A DNA stretch of 64,000 nucleotides from assembly GCA_009823505.1 (NCBI GenBank), contig VZQC01013302.1, positions 4,243,440-4,307,439 of the forward strand, in the 5' to 3' direction. The stretch is from Rhizomys pruinosus. Its lineage: Eukaryota > Chordata > Mammalia > Rodentia > Spalacidae. Of this stretch, positions 23,436 through 35,008 are shown piece by piece; the stretch's first letter is position 1, and each line of letters starts with the position of its first letter. The position numbers and the translations under genes were made by a program. The notes under the pieces were generated by a model. It did no database searches, was not told where the DNA came from, and was given only the letters and a program-made list of their open reading frames with translations.

Positions 23436-23640
23436 TTGCAGGCTGGAGAGAGATGGCCTGGGTTAAGGGCGACTGCTCTTGTAAGAGGACCAGGGTTCGA
23501 TCCACAGCACCCAAATGGCAGCTGAGAACTGTCTTTATTTCCATTTCCAGGGGAATCCCAACACCTCTTCTGACCTCTGCTAGCCTTGCACGACATGGGT
23601 GCACTTTTTTTTTTTTTTTTTTTTAATAAAATAAAATGAA
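23436..23640 (+). mobile_element. B3-type SINE (copy 1, noisy)
   Basis: Same insertion as 28,928-29,145 but with many small indels: ggctggagagagatggcctg, a missing tagcgg, gtaagaggaccagggttcga, and a long poly-T in place of the acaaatctacatgcagac part. The damage is confined to this copy. Confidence 0.85.
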
Positions 23641-23999
23641 ATAGATTAAATAAATTGATTAAAAAATGTTATTTGCATCTGAAAATTCATTAATAATAAT
23701 ATTGAGCTAGACTAGTGTTTCAACCAATATCCAGGCTCCATAACCAGAAATCTTGGCTCATAAAATTTGTACTTCATCTAGAGAACAAAAGTTTTATGCA
23801 TATCCTAATGCTGGCTGAAAAAATATTGGAATTTTATTGCTCTTTCCACAACAGTTAGAACAACCAGGGACTTGAAAATCAGATTTGGTGGAGAAACTGT
23901 TTCCAGTTGAAGCAATTGGGTTGGAAGGGGGAGTAATTAATTCGCATTCGGCACTTTAGAAAAGACTAATCCTGGGTTCCAAAGCTCATTAAGAAACCA

Positions 24000-24545
24000 T
24001 GTTTTATTCAGTCTCTCAACAAATAGAAGAGACTGGACTCAACCAAAGCCTCAAACTGATAGAGTGGAAGAGACATGGTGGTACTTTTACACAATGGAGT
24101 TGTATGCAGAGATAAAGAAAGCCGAACATCATGGAGCTTTGCAGGAAATGTGGAGCTTAGGGACATCAAGCTGAGTGACAGTAGTCCCAGAAAAACAACC
24201 AAGAATGGTATCTCATTGTGGATGCTAGTGAATAATTCCAGCTGTAAGTATTTCTGTGCATGGCCTCTTGAGCTATTGTCTAAAGCAGCTGGGAGTGTTG
24301 CATATTGGAACACAAACGAACACAACAAACAACAAAACAAAGACAGGACTGCTCAAAGAAATGATTGAAACAGTGAACTTCAGCTCAGAAACAGGTCATT
24401 CCCATGGAGAATATTGAGAAAAGACTGAGAAGGAGATGAATAGCTTGTTTGGCAGAATGCAAATGAGCTCTGGTGGGGGTGGGGGATGGGGGGACATTGG
24501 GTCTAGATTTGATAAAAATTATATACAATAAAAATAATAAATAAA
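24000..24545 (+). mobile_element. L1 ORF2 end and 3' UTR (copy 1, noisy)
   Basis: Counterpart of 29,480-30,065. It runs from cagtctctcaacaaatagaa through acacaatggagttgtatgca to the G-rich block at 24,470-24,495 and an AATA-rich tail. Single-base indels relative to copy 2 are frequent. Confidence 0.85.
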
Positions 24546-24753
24546 ATAAGTCAAAAAGACTTTCACCTGTCCAGGAACTAAAATGTAGCTTGATGTCAAA
24601 AAAAAAAAAAAAAAAAAAGCAAACATAGTCTTCACATGCATACAATTTAATGTAAACTAGATATATAATTATTCATATTCTATAGTTTTTTTTTTTTTTT
24701 TTATTTTTAGTTTTATTTTGAATCTTTTATTTTTTTTTTTATTTTTTTTGGGA

Positions 24754-24754
24754 N
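24754..24754. other. Ambiguous base (N) between duplicate copies
   Basis: The only N in the window. It lies directly after a T-rich run at the end of copy 1 and before the unique left flank of copy 2, and so probably marks an unresolved join in the assembly. Confidence 0.9.
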
Positions 24755-25080
24755 CTATGTTCATCTATCAAATCACACAGCTGAAAGAAGAAAACATAAC
24801 AAAGCTCATCAAGATCTGAAGAAATAATTGAATAGAATTGTTTAAATGTTGAAGCATTTGAGACCAATCAGGACATGCCTGTTTACAATGTGACAGTGGA
24901 TATTTCCCAGAACATACTTGGTCAATACTTTTATACTATTCTCTGGCAAGTTTTAGGTTAAAATGTGAATGTGTGTATGCATGTGTGTAAGGAACTATAT
25001 GGCTTAGTTATATCTGCAACCAATGGCTCAGATTTGGATACATGAATTAATATGTATGTATATATACATATATATATATG
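24755..25080. other. Unique left flank of copy 2
   Basis: AT-rich sequence with no match elsewhere in the window and no recognised element. It leads into a (TA)n/(TG)n tract at 25,050-25,125. Confidence 0.5.
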
Positions 25081-27199
25081 TGTGTGTGTGTGTGTGCATG
25101 TGTGTGTGTGTGTTTGTGTGTGTGTCTAAATTATTTAAAGGTAGAAAATTGTTTGTATGTTATGTCACGACATGGGTAAAAGGAAAAGCAAAAGAAGCAC
25201 AGTGATGAAAAGTAATCTTTGCATGAACATAAAAGGATATAAGGATCTTCGTGTCAATGTTACGTACCTAGGAGCATTCCAAACAGAAAGTCTTAAGAAA
25301 AATATATTCAGAATGACTCAGTCTTTGGTTTGTTGTCAGTCTGAGTTGGTCTTTCTTGTCCACAGGAAAACCAGTACCATTGTTTAAAGATTTACAACCT
25401 CAGCCATGTTCATGGGATCCCATAGAACTCACATCTAATTAGTGAAACCACCTCACAGCAAAAGAGATTTAGAAATGGATGCTGCCATGAGATCTCCTAC
25501 TGCATTATTTTCTGTATAATACAGAAATGATTGGAAACGTAATGGCTTCCTGAAGGTAGAAATTTGGAAGTGATGCTGTGTGCGCTTGTGAGACTACTCT
25601 TCATCATGAACTACCTGCATTAATTCAGACACTTCCACCAGGACTTGTCCTCATGATGGGGAAACCACAGTTTCAAGAACCAAGGCAATGAAACAGAGGA
25701 GATTCCATGTGTCATTACTCCATGGAATCATTACCCAATTTGTTTCATCTCTTTATATTTGGATGCTATAGGATCAGAGATCTTAGTTATGGCCCTCAAC
25801 AGAGGGGCACTGGAGCCGAGTGTAGCAAAAGCCTCAAAGTACTACAAGCAATATAAGGATGTCTCTTGGCCACAGTAGGATTCACATGTACATAATAAAG
25901 CATCATAATTTCAGAGCTAACTAATTGACTAAGTTCATCCTAGTTGAAAGTGAGGCTGTTCTCTCACAATAGGAACCTGAAAAAACACGTATGAAGCCTA
26001 TGTTAATGTTACAGGTGGTATGATACATCTTTGTCATAAATGGATGCTTAAGTTCTGTATTTCCCACTTTAAAATGTATAGCCACTTGGCTTCTATTAAG
26101 ACACTTCAGGCTGAGTGTATGATTCTCACATTCCATATTAACCAATGTGACCAATCTAAAGGGTAGCAAAGTTTTGGGGAATTTAAAATAAAATATGGAG
26201 AAATAAGTACAAATTGTGGCTCTGAGGCCACTGAAGTAACTTAAGCACTGATTTCTTCTTCCTCCCACTTCCGATTGTTTACCAGAACCACAGAAGAGCT
26301 CCATTCTCAAGGGTGCCACAGAGCTGACTATGACATGGAAAGGCTAGTTAGATTTGCCCTTAAAAAAAACTCATGGGCTAGTTATAAGAATGTTCAGGTG
26401 GTGTTGGACAGCAGGGAGCTCCTTCAAAGTTCACTCTAATTCTTTTGGCTGAGATGACCTCAGCCAAAACATGAACAAAATAATGTTGAGAACATGTTCT
26501 TAGTCCTGTGCAAGGACCAAGCCCTAGGCAGAGACTGAGCTACATGTTAATAAAAGACCTTAACTTTTCTACTCCATTCAGGAAATATTTTGACTAACTG
26601 AAGCTTTATCCTTTTCTAATAACTTCTGTTGTAAAATTCTACTTCCTTACTTTGATGGTAACTTAAGATGGCTACTTGACTGGGATGATTGTGTCCATAC
26701 ATATGGTAATGGAATGTTTCTGAGGTTAAACTGTGACAAGATTGGCATTTGAATAAGTGAATTTGATGAAATTAATAACATGTCAACTTAGGGCCTGGAT
26801 AGACCAAAAAGACAGAAGGCTACATCACTGCCTTCTTCTGGATATAGGATAAAATTCTGTCATTGGATCTCAAGCATTTTGAAACTTGGCACCTAGAATT
26901 TGCACCAGTTGCTCCCATTTCTCTGATTCACCCTATCTTAGCATGATAACTACTTTCCGGTATTCTCAGGTCTTAACTGTTGAGTAAAGTATACAACCAC
27001 TTCCTATTTCTCCATTGTGAAAATGGTTAATGGAGGACTTTTCTATCCCCAAGGTTAAATCCTGCAGTAAATCATCTGTCATCTATCTGTTATCTATCAT
27101 CTATCATCAATCTTCTGTCTATTATCTATTTTTCTACCTATTCTACCTATTATCTATATTTTCTACCTATATTTCTACCTAACACAGATAATTCATTTA

Positions 27200-27548
27200 T
27201 CTGTGTTAGATTTAGAAGGCTGTAAAAAAATGCCTAAGATAAGCAACTTAAAAACGAAAGCTTTAGTTTGGTTCATAGTTTCAGAATCAGGCTGAGCTGA
27301 TTTTGTCACTGGTGAGGCTGTAATGAGATGGAATATAATGAAGGATAATGTGTAGCAGTGCAAACACATCAATGTGGTCAGGTAGCTAAGAGAGTGAGAA
27401 GAGGCTGACTGGCCAAAAGCCCCCTCAAAAGGAAACCCCTCCATTAACTTAGTTTCCTTCCTAACTGGGTCTTTCCTCCTAATCATTCTAATACCTACCA
27501 AAGGTGACACATATTAACCCCCAAACCTTTAATACATGGGCTTAAGAA
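27200..27548 (+). mobile_element. Old LTR-like repeat fragment (copy 2)
   Basis: Counterpart of 21,690-22,040; 27,268-27,637 is identical to 21,761-22,130 over 370 bp. It is preceded by a (TCTA)-rich degenerate tract at about 27,075-27,180 that is shortened in copy 1. Confidence 0.4.
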
Positions 27549-27894
27549 TAGCTAAACCAAACCTCTATTTATCACTCTCTTATTATCCGTGGATATATCT
27601 AACCACCCTGTTGTTTCTGTTTATGAAGAAAGCCCTATTTAATTACTCATTTCTTTCACAGTTCAATTTCTTATAATTCTTTTGTACTCTGAAATCTGTG
27701 TCAGTGTTTATTTCCTAGAAAATTAATCTGTGACAACAATGAATAAAGTATTTATTATTTTAAGTCTTTTGCCTATGAGAGTAAATTAAATTATTTGAAT
27801 GCATAGTTTACATAAAATTTCTAAGAAAATGGATTAAAGTTGTTTATTATCCAACTCTCCTTTGTGCTTTATGGTACATTTTGGGGACTAACTC

Positions 27895-27897
<3 letters not shown>

Positions 27898-27941
<44 letters not shown>

Positions 27942-28345
27942 CAGTAAAAATCCAGATCGTTTTTATTGAATATTGAAAAAAACAAAGAAGACACCACAGT
28001 AACAGGATTGTTATATTTCTTTCTCTTTTTTTTTTTGTTCTGCTTAACTTTTTTTTCTAAAATTTCATGAATTTTGACAAGTAATTGGAAGCTCACACAG
28101 TCATGGTTCTTATGACCATTTCGTGAGGCAATGCCCATACCTTATGACCAGAAGAGATATCTCTGTCACTGTGCACTGTTTCCTAAATGTAATGTAATGA
28201 TGTTAATGGGATCAATGCTGAAGGTACTTGTTTTTTCTTTCTAAAAACGATTTAGAGTGTGTGTGTGTGTGTGTGTGTGTGCATGTGTGTGTCTATGTGT
28301 ATGTCTGTGTGTCTATGTGTGTGTGCGTGTGTGTTTGTGGGTACA
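27898..28345. repeat. (TG)n tracts in copy 2
   Basis: (TG)n at 27,898-27,938 and a TG-rich run at 28,256-28,340. Minus-strand open frames with Thr-His repeats are translations of these tracts. Confidence 0.9.
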
Positions 28346-28529
28346 TATGTATGTCTATGGAGCCAGAAAAGTATATTAGTTCCCTTGAAGCTTGAATGAA
28401 GCCTATTGTGAGGTTCCAGATGTGTTGCTGGGAACAAATCTCAGGTCCTCAGAAAGAGCAGCAAGTGCTCTTTACCCCAGAGCTATCTCTACAGAATCAA
28501 GTATTCATTTTATAGAGTAATTGAAAGAT

Positions 28530-28600
28530 ATATAGGTAGGTAGGTAGAGAGATAGATAGATGATAGATAGATAGATGATAGACAGATGGACACATACAGA
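28530..28600. repeat. (TAGG)n/(GATA)n microsatellite
   Basis: taggtaggtaggtagagaga followed by interrupted gatagatagatga units. Copy 1 holds a shorter, broken version at about 23,055-23,120. Confidence 0.85.
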
Positions 28601-28927
28601 TATAGATACATAGAGGTAGACTGAGAAGACAAGAATTGTCAATTTTCAGATTCTACATAATTAGCTAATATGATTGAGAATGTTGGTGAGCATAAAACAT
28701 ATAACTAAAATGGCTCCCTGGGAAATTCAGACGTTCACCTGTTCACCATTAAATGTTTATACTGCAGATCAGACTGAAATGTCAAGAAGAGTTTCTATGT
28801 TACAACATTAAGAATTCTTCTTTTAATAATCCTCAGTTTTTCTTCTAAAACCATTCAATGAACTGGATGAAGAGCATCCACACCATGGGACATAGCATAT
28901 TTTATTCAATCTATTAAAATGTTAGTT

Positions 28928-29150
28928 GCAGGCTGGAGAGATGGCCTAGCGGTTAAGAGTGCCGACTGCTCTTGTAGAGGACCTAGGTTCGATTACCCAG
29001 CACCCACATGGCAGCTGAGAACCGTCTTTGACTCCAGTTCCAGGGGAATCCAACACCCTCTTCTGACCTCTGCAGCATTGCACGACATGGGTGCACAAAT
29101 CTACATGCAGACATTACATTCAAACATATACAAAAATAAATAAAATTTTA
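28928..29150 (+). mobile_element. B3-type SINE (copy 2)
   Basis: ggctggagagatggcctagc, B-box region gttcgattacccagcaccca, gcattgcacgacatgggtgc and a tail of aaaaataaataaaatttt. aatgttagttgca before it recurs after it (29,154-29,166), a likely target duplication of about 13 bp. Confidence 0.92.
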
Positions 29151-29479
29151 AAAAATGTTAGTTGCATCTGAAAATTCATTAATAATAATATTGAGCTAGA
29201 CTAGTGTTTCAACCAATATCCAGGCTCCATAACCAGAAATCTTGGCTCATAAAATTTGTACTTCATCTAGAGAACAAAAGTTTTATGCATATCCTAATGC
29301 TGGCTGAAAAAATATTGGAATTTTATTGCTCTTTCCACAACAGTTAGAACAACCAGGGACTTGAAAATCAGATTTGGGGAGAAAACTGTTTCAGTTGAAG
29401 CAATTGGGTGAGGGGAGTAATTAATTCCATTCTGCACTTAGAAAGACTAATCCTGGGTTCCCAAAGCTCCACTTAAGAA

Positions 29480-29808
29480 AACATGTCTTATTTCAGCTCT
29501 CTTCACAATAGCAAAGAGCTGGAACCAACCCAAATGCCCCTCAACTGATGAGTGGAAAGAGAAAATGTGGTACATCTACACAATGGAGTTGTATGCAGCA
29601 GTAAAGAAAGACGACATCATGAGCTTTGCAGGAAAATGGCTGGAGCTAGAGGACATCATGCTGAGTGAAGTAACAAAGTCCCAGAAAAACAAACCAAGAA
29701 TGGTATCCCTCATCTGTGGATGCTAGTGCTAATTACCCAGTTGTAAGTATTTCCTGTGCATGGCCCCTTGAGCTTTTGTCCAAAGAAGTTGGGAGTGTTG
29801 CATATTGG

Positions 29809-29846
<38 letters not shown>

Positions 29847-30065
29847 GAAAGGACTGCATCAAAGAACTGACTGAAACAGTGAACTTCTGCTCAAAACAGT
29901 CAACTTCCCCATGGAGAATATTGAGAAAGACTGAGAAGGAGATGAATAGCTTGTTTGGCAGAATGCATGAGCTCTGGTGGGGTGGGGGGATGGGGGGGAC
30001 ATGGGTCTAGATTTGATAAAAATTATATAAAATAAAAATAAATAAATAAAATAAATAAAAAAGAC
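29480..30065 (+). mobile_element. L1 ORF2 end and 3' UTR (copy 2)
   Basis: Begins cagctctcttcacaatagca, the end of ORF2; the acatcatgctgagtgaagta segment and the 3' UTR follow. It contains a (CAA)n tract at 29,808-29,846, a G-rich block at 29,975-30,002 and an AATA-rich tail. A poly-A run at 30,100-30,128 follows. 5'-truncated. Confidence 0.9.
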
Positions 30066-30097
30066 TTTCACCTGTCAGAAATTAAAATGTAGCTTGA

Positions 30098-30128
<31 letters not shown>

Positions 30129-30229
30129 GAAAACATGATCTTCAACATCTACAATTTAAGTAAACTAGTAATATATTATTCATTTCTATGTTTTTTTTTT
30201 TTGAATGACAGCATTTTTCAGAATAGCTG

Positions 30230-30500
30230 ATTGAAGTAATTTGAGGATTTGTGCAGAGGGATGCACAAGAAATAGGGGACATTCTACATTGACATCTTTT
30301 TCCTTTGTCCATTAGCATTAGCCCAAACATATGTCAAATTAATATCAAATGTTAAGAGTGATGCAGTCGAGAAGTAAGTAACTAGAAGGTGTTTAAGACA
30401 TATTGAAAGCATATACTCTAACTCTAAAGTTACAAAAGAATGTAGAGTAAGATAAACAATAAAAGTTGTTCATTTTACTCAGATTATTAAGCTTAATTTT
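30230..30500. other. Intergenic, right flank of duplication
   Basis: Unique AT-rich sequence; no recognised feature. Confidence 0.5.
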
Positions 30501-30515
30501 AAAATGAAAGCATAT

Positions 30516-31181
30516 GGGGCTGGAGAGATGGCTCAGCGGTTCAGAGCACTGACTGCTCTTGCAGAGGATCCGGGTTTGATTCCCAGCACCAACATGGAAG
30601 CTAAGAACTGTCTTTTTTTTTTTTTTTTTACATTTTTTAAATAGATGCTTTGTGTATTTCATACATTTTTCATTTTTGTTCAGGCATATTCCCCTGTCCC
30701 TTCCCCCCGACACCACCCCATCCCATCCCAGATCAAGCATTCTGCCATAACTATCCTGCATCTTTCTCTCAGTCTTTTTTTATGCTTAGGAATTCACATT
30801 TTCCTCGAAGCCATTATGCTGAGTGAGGTGACACAGTCCCAGACAGACAAACGGTTAATGGTTTCCCTCATTTGTGGATGCTAACACCAAATCCCCCAGA
30901 CGAAAGGCAAGCCGAAGGACAATATGGTTATATTTTTGTTTATCTGAAAGCAACTATGTTGTTATAATATGAATCTCTCAATGAGCTCTAGACTCTGTTA
31001 TTACTGTAAATGAGTGACGAGTATGTATCCATATTTTAGAATAATAAGAACCGTCTTTAATTCCAGTTCCAGGGGAATCTGACACTCTCTTCTGACCTAC
31101 GAGGCATTGCACGACACGGGTGCACCAACCTACATGCAGACAGTACACTCATACACATAAAAAATAAATTAAAAAATTTAA
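30516..31181 (+). mobile_element. B3-type SINE split by an L1
   Basis: The head (ggggctggagagatggctca) and B box lie at 30,516-30,614; the body resumes at 31,046 (aagaaccgtctttaattcca) and ends in an aaaaataaatt tail. The outer flanks aaaatgaaagcatat (30,501-30,515) and aaaatgaaatcatat (31,182-31,196) form a 15-bp target duplication with one mismatch, starting at a TT/AAAA site. Confidence 0.92.
30615..31045. mobile_element. L1 with 5' inversion nested in a B3
   Basis: 30,615-30,783 is the L1 3' terminus in antisense, starting with its tail as poly-T and containing the C-rich complement of the G-rich block. 30,784-31,045 switches to sense and is the ORF2 end plus the first part of the 3' UTR. 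aagaactgtctt (30,603-30,614) and aagaaccgtctt (31,046-31,057) flank it as a target duplication of B3 sequence. All parts of a twin-priming insertion are visible. Confidence 0.88.
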
Positions 31182-31196
31182 AAAATGAAATCATAT

Positions 31197-31597
31197 TTAA
31201 TCAACATTATTGCCCCGATTAAAATGACTATCCTCCTTGAGATGCAAATTGATAATTTGAACTTAATGACTCAGAGGACAACCTTCTAATCATCTTCTGA
31301 AGTAGAAATGTGATGATGGAAATGGAAGAGATATAAGACATTCTGTTGATTGGGTGGGCAGCATAAATCACTGTTAATATCTCCTGCCATCAAAGTCCAC
31401 TCTGCCGTGATAGAGAATAGGAAATGGCTTTACTTCATCTTCTCAATAGACTTACCTCTGATTCTCATATGCAATTTCTTTTCAATAAAACCATACTTTA
31501 TTTTAAATTATTTTTATTAATTATTTGAGAATTTAATATAATGTATTTTAACCATATTCTCCCCTTCCTACCTCCATCATGCTATCCTCCCTGCTTC
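31197..31597. other. Intergenic, no recognised feature
   Basis: AT-rich unique sequence. Confidence 0.5.
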
Positions 31598-31608
31598 AGG
31601 TTCAGGCT

Positions 31609-31610
<2 letters not shown>

Positions 31611-31647
<37 letters not shown>

Positions 31648-31854
31648 TTTTATGTGTATGAATGTACTGTCTGCATGTAGGTTTGTGCACCCGTGTCATG
31701 CAATGCCGTGGAGGTCAGAAGAGGGCATCAGATTCCCCTGGAATTGGAGCTAAAGACGGTTCTCAGCCTCCACTTAGTAGGTGCTAAGGATCGATCCTGG
31801 GTCCTCTGTAAGAGCAGTTCGCGCTCTTAACCACTAGGCCATCTCTCCAGCCCC
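31611..31854 (-). mobile_element. B3-type SINE with 13-bp target duplication
   Basis: Antisense copy with a (TTTA)n tail at 31,611-31,650 and the head ccatctctccagcccc at the right. aggttcaggcttt occurs at 31,598-31,610 and 31,855-31,867. Confidence 0.95.
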
Positions 31855-31867
31855 AGGTTCAGGCTTT

Positions 31868-33770
31868 TTTGTTGTTGTTGATTTTTACCTTTTTCTTTTT
31901 TTCTTCTTTTTATCCCCTGCTGAATTCAAACTGTTACCCAAATCCTCTTGTGTATGGGTACTACCTGGATTGTGCTCAACCTATGGGGGATCACACTTTT
32001 AAGGAAAATGGACTCTTCCTCTCCCAGTATCTATTAAATGTTAATAGGTCCTCACCTAGGGGTAGAATATGGTGCTTAATTCCACTCTTCAGTGCTTAGA
32101 TTGGTCTGGCTTGAGCTTTATCAGGTCTTGTGTATGTTGTAGCTGTGACTGTGATTTGGTAAGTTCAAGTTCCCTGCTATCTGGAAAGCGTGGTTTATTG
32201 GTAGTTATCTACCATCTCTAGCTCTTACAATCTTTGCACCCCTTCTTCCACTAGACTCCCTCAGGTTTGCGGGAGACATGTAATATAGATGTGTTTTGTG
32301 TGACACTATTTCTGGGAGATACAAACAAAAGTCTTCTCTCCCCAGATGTGGAATTGATTTCAGACTAATGTAAGAATATCACCAAAGTCCAACTGGGTGA
32401 GCAGATGAGTTGTATTTAGATTGCTCTCAGATGTATGAGTGAAGTATTACTTACAGAAGCATAAATGACTTAATGACAGGTTTATTACACAAAACCCACC
32501 TCAACAGAAGTGGCAGTTCTTGAAAGCATGAATATTGTAGCACACTGCACAAACTGCAGGCAAATCAACTGGTTGGAGACTGCCCTTTCCATGTAGCTCA
32601 GTTAGTCTGCTTGTTTTCCAGGCATGTCAGCTTGTAGGAGAGACTTCTAGGCAGCTTGGCTTGTATGAGAATATCTTTCAGCAGTCCTTAATGCATATAT
32701 ACACTTAGGGAGGAAAGGGCCTAGTGAATATGGTCAGTTTCAGGGACCTCCTCAAGCTGTTGATTTGTCTATATCCTCACATTAAAGAGCTTCCATGCAG
32801 GCTGGAATGTTTCACATCCCTTTACAACATCTTATTGTTCACCTCCTTTTACAACATTATGCTCTTTACCTCCTTTTAGGACATTCTGTTGTTTACCTCC
32901 CATTATACACCATGTTATTTTCTTTCCTTTTGATCATTGTTCATCTTTTTTTTATTTTTTTTATTTTTTTAAAGTGATTCTACAATACAATGACACAGTT
33001 GTTTGCAGCTAGCATTGACATCACCCATTATGTCATACAATCAGGTAATTGGTGCATTTTGCAAGTATCTATGTCCAAATTTTGAACAACCCAAGGTTCC
33101 CATAGACCAGTTGGAGAAGCTTGTATGCACAGACATGCATAGTTCATCTTAATGAGATTCCTTTCTAAATGCAATGTCTTTGCCTGAAGGAAATTGCTAG
33201 GCAATAATGTTCCATTTAGGGTGAGTACTCTGTAGTCTTTAGTGTTCTACCTGTTGACTAGCTGTGGTTCTCTATATTACTTTCTACTTCAAGAAGTTTC
33301 TCTGATAAGGGTTGAGAGCTGCACTGTTCAAGGAATACAGGAGTAAATCATTTTGATAATATGTCAATTTTATAGAACATTAGTAGTGGGCTTTTCCCTA
33401 GGGCCCATGACCTACCTAACCATAGGTTCTTGAACCCAGTAACAGTTCCATATATGGGTTCCCTCTTATGGAGTAGGTCTTATAACCAATTATAGAGTAG
33501 TTAGCTTCTCTCATAGCATTCACGCCACTGATCCACTAGGAGGTATATTTCGCTAGTCCAGTTGTTATTATTATAGCTGTCTAGTTTTATAGCTGGGTAA
33601 ATTGAGGATTATTACTTTTCTCCTCTAGTAGTGCCATAGCGCCTCCCAACACTATGAAATCTACCATCAGGGATGAAGCTTTCATGTCACTGCATACTTG
33701 ATTTTGCTGTTGAATACATTAAACTCTGTTCGTTGTACTATGGTGAGGCCACCTTTGCTCACATTTTTCT
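31868..33770 (-). repeat. Old rodent repeat family, long copy
   Basis: About 33,190-33,760 is similar to 55,245-55,373 plus 55,851-56,165: both have a word like tctctgataagggttgagag, a cccatgacct/ggcctatggcc block and a cattcacgccactgatcc/tttatgccactattgaacc block in the same order. The upstream part (31,870-32,400) reads like the same old family. I recognise it as a dispersed rodent sequence but cannot name the subfamily; orientation is a guess. Confidence 0.5.
32818..32946. repeat. 27-bp degenerate minisatellite, ~4.8 units
   Basis: Units start at 32,818, 32,845, 32,872, 32,899 and 32,926, each 27 bp, with the pattern cctttt-acaacat-t-tgtt-tttacct. Units differ by several substitutions but no indels. 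Because 27 is a multiple of three, the plus strand stays open (32,795-32,977) and encodes a Leu-rich 9-residue repeat; this is probably incidental. Confidence 0.8.
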
Positions 33771-34344
33771 TTAATTATGATATATTTTCTCCACATAGGT
33801 TTTCTTTACAAGGACTATGCTAAGTATTTCTGAATATCCAAACTTTAAACAGCCCAGGATTAGGCCATCTCTAGTTTACTCTCTTTTACAGTGGAATGCT
33901 TAGCAAGATTGTTAATAATTTTTCTGTTGTTTAATATAGCATTAAAATTTTAAAATAAGGACACATATTAATGGGTTTCATTTTGCTCTTTTCACAAATG
34001 CTTTTTTTAAAAAAAATTATCCCCATCTCCTCCCATCATCTGCCCTCCCCTTACCTGATTCTCAATAGCTTGATTTTTGTAATCATGCCAAATGTCAACA
34101 ACATGGAAAGTTATTGAACATAAAATTTTCAATAACTACTGACTTTACTATATCCAACATGTGTCCAATGGAAAGTGTTCCATTGTTCCTTAAAACTGTT
34201 GTAGCCAGCATAAAGCATATAGTTGTTAAATCAGAAAAACAGATGAATTTCACATTTGGGTTCTTTGTTTTTATTTTTCTTCATATCATATGTCAATCTC
34301 ACCTCAGGAAACAATCTCTAATTCTTCTACTGTAATTCTTCTTT
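33771..34344. other. Intergenic, no recognised feature
   Basis: AT-rich sequence with no recognised repeat; the short open frame at 34,114-34,335 is unassigned. Confidence 0.5.
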
Positions 34345-34831
34345 GAAACGGTAAGCAAGATAGACAGATCTCTAGACCAGTTAACCAAATGAAAGAAAGA
34401 GCAACTCCAAATCAATAGAATTGGTGAGGAAAGGGGAAATATCACAACAGACAATGAAAAAAATCCAGACAATCAGATGGGAATACTTAAAAAACCTATA
34501 GTCTACTCAACTTGAAAATCTAAGAGAAATGGTTGAATATCTGAAATCCTGGGAGGCAACAAAGCTTAACCAAGAAGACATTGACTATTTAATGAGACTC
34601 ATAATATGTGAGAAAATTGATGATGTAATAAAAACCTCCCAAACATAAAAAGCCCAGGTCCAGATGGGTACATAGCAGAATTCTATAAAACATTTAAAGA
34701 AGAATTGCAACCATTATTTCTCAAACTGTTCAGAAGAATACAACAGAGAGAAATCTCCCTAATTCCTTCTATGAAGCCAGCATCACACTAATACCAAAAC
34801 TAGGCAAAGATACAACCAAAAAGAGAACTAT
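34345..34831 (+). mobile_element. L1 ORF2 fragment, start of RT region
   Basis: Matches 47,020-47,480 of the large L1: agcaagatagac, then aaatctaagagaaatggttg, gcccaggtccagatgggtac (the PGPDG-type motif), and accaaaactaggcaaagata. It has several frame-breaking changes and ends where a B1 begins. No A-tail of its own is seen. Confidence 0.88.
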
Positions 34832-34833
34832 GT

Positions 34834-35008
34834 GTTGGGCATGGTGGCACACGCCTTTGATTCTAGCACTTTGGAGGCAGAGGCAGGAAGATCCCTGTGA
34901 GTTCAAGGCCAGCCTGGCCTACATAGTGATCTCCAGGCCAGTTGGGACTAAAGAGAGACACTGCCTCAAAAAGACCAAAAATAAATAAATAATAAAATAA
35001 AATAAAAT
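34834..35008 (+). mobile_element. B1 SINE
   Basis: gttgggcatggtggcacacg, ggaggcagaggcaggaagat, aaggccagcctggcctacat and cactgcctcaaaaagaccaa with an (AAATA)n tail. It joins the 3' side of the L1 fragment without a gap. Confidence 0.93.

Larger units (their letters stand above)
19640..24735 (+). repeat. 5.1-kb direct duplication, copy 1
   Basis: Collinear with 25,090-30,200. Perfect or near-perfect blocks (21,311-21,526; 21,761-22,130; 23,161-23,430; 23,673-23,888) alternate with blocks full of 1-3 nt indels. Where the sequence is a known repeat (B3 at 23,441, L1 at 24,000), this copy departs from the family pattern by small indels while copy 2 fits it. It ends in T-rich sequence just before the N at 24,754. 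This looks like unpolished long-read sequence. Confidence 0.85.
25090..30200 (+). repeat. 5.1-kb direct duplication, copy 2
   Basis: Collinear with 19,640-24,735 at an offset that drifts from about 5,450 to 5,507 and back to 5,489. The repeats inside it match their family patterns better than in copy 1. The 132-codon minus-strand frame at 25,921-26,319 lies in an indel-rich block and is broken in copy 1, so it is not a conserved gene. Confidence 0.85.

Noticed and set aside
25921..26319. 132-codon minus-strand open frame
   Set aside because: It lies in an indel-rich block of the duplication and the matching region in copy 1 is broken; no family resemblance.
28530..28600. Regularly spaced gata units as a possible repeat-spacer array
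   Set aside because: It is a simple microsatellite; there are no unique spacers of constant length and the genome is a rodent's.
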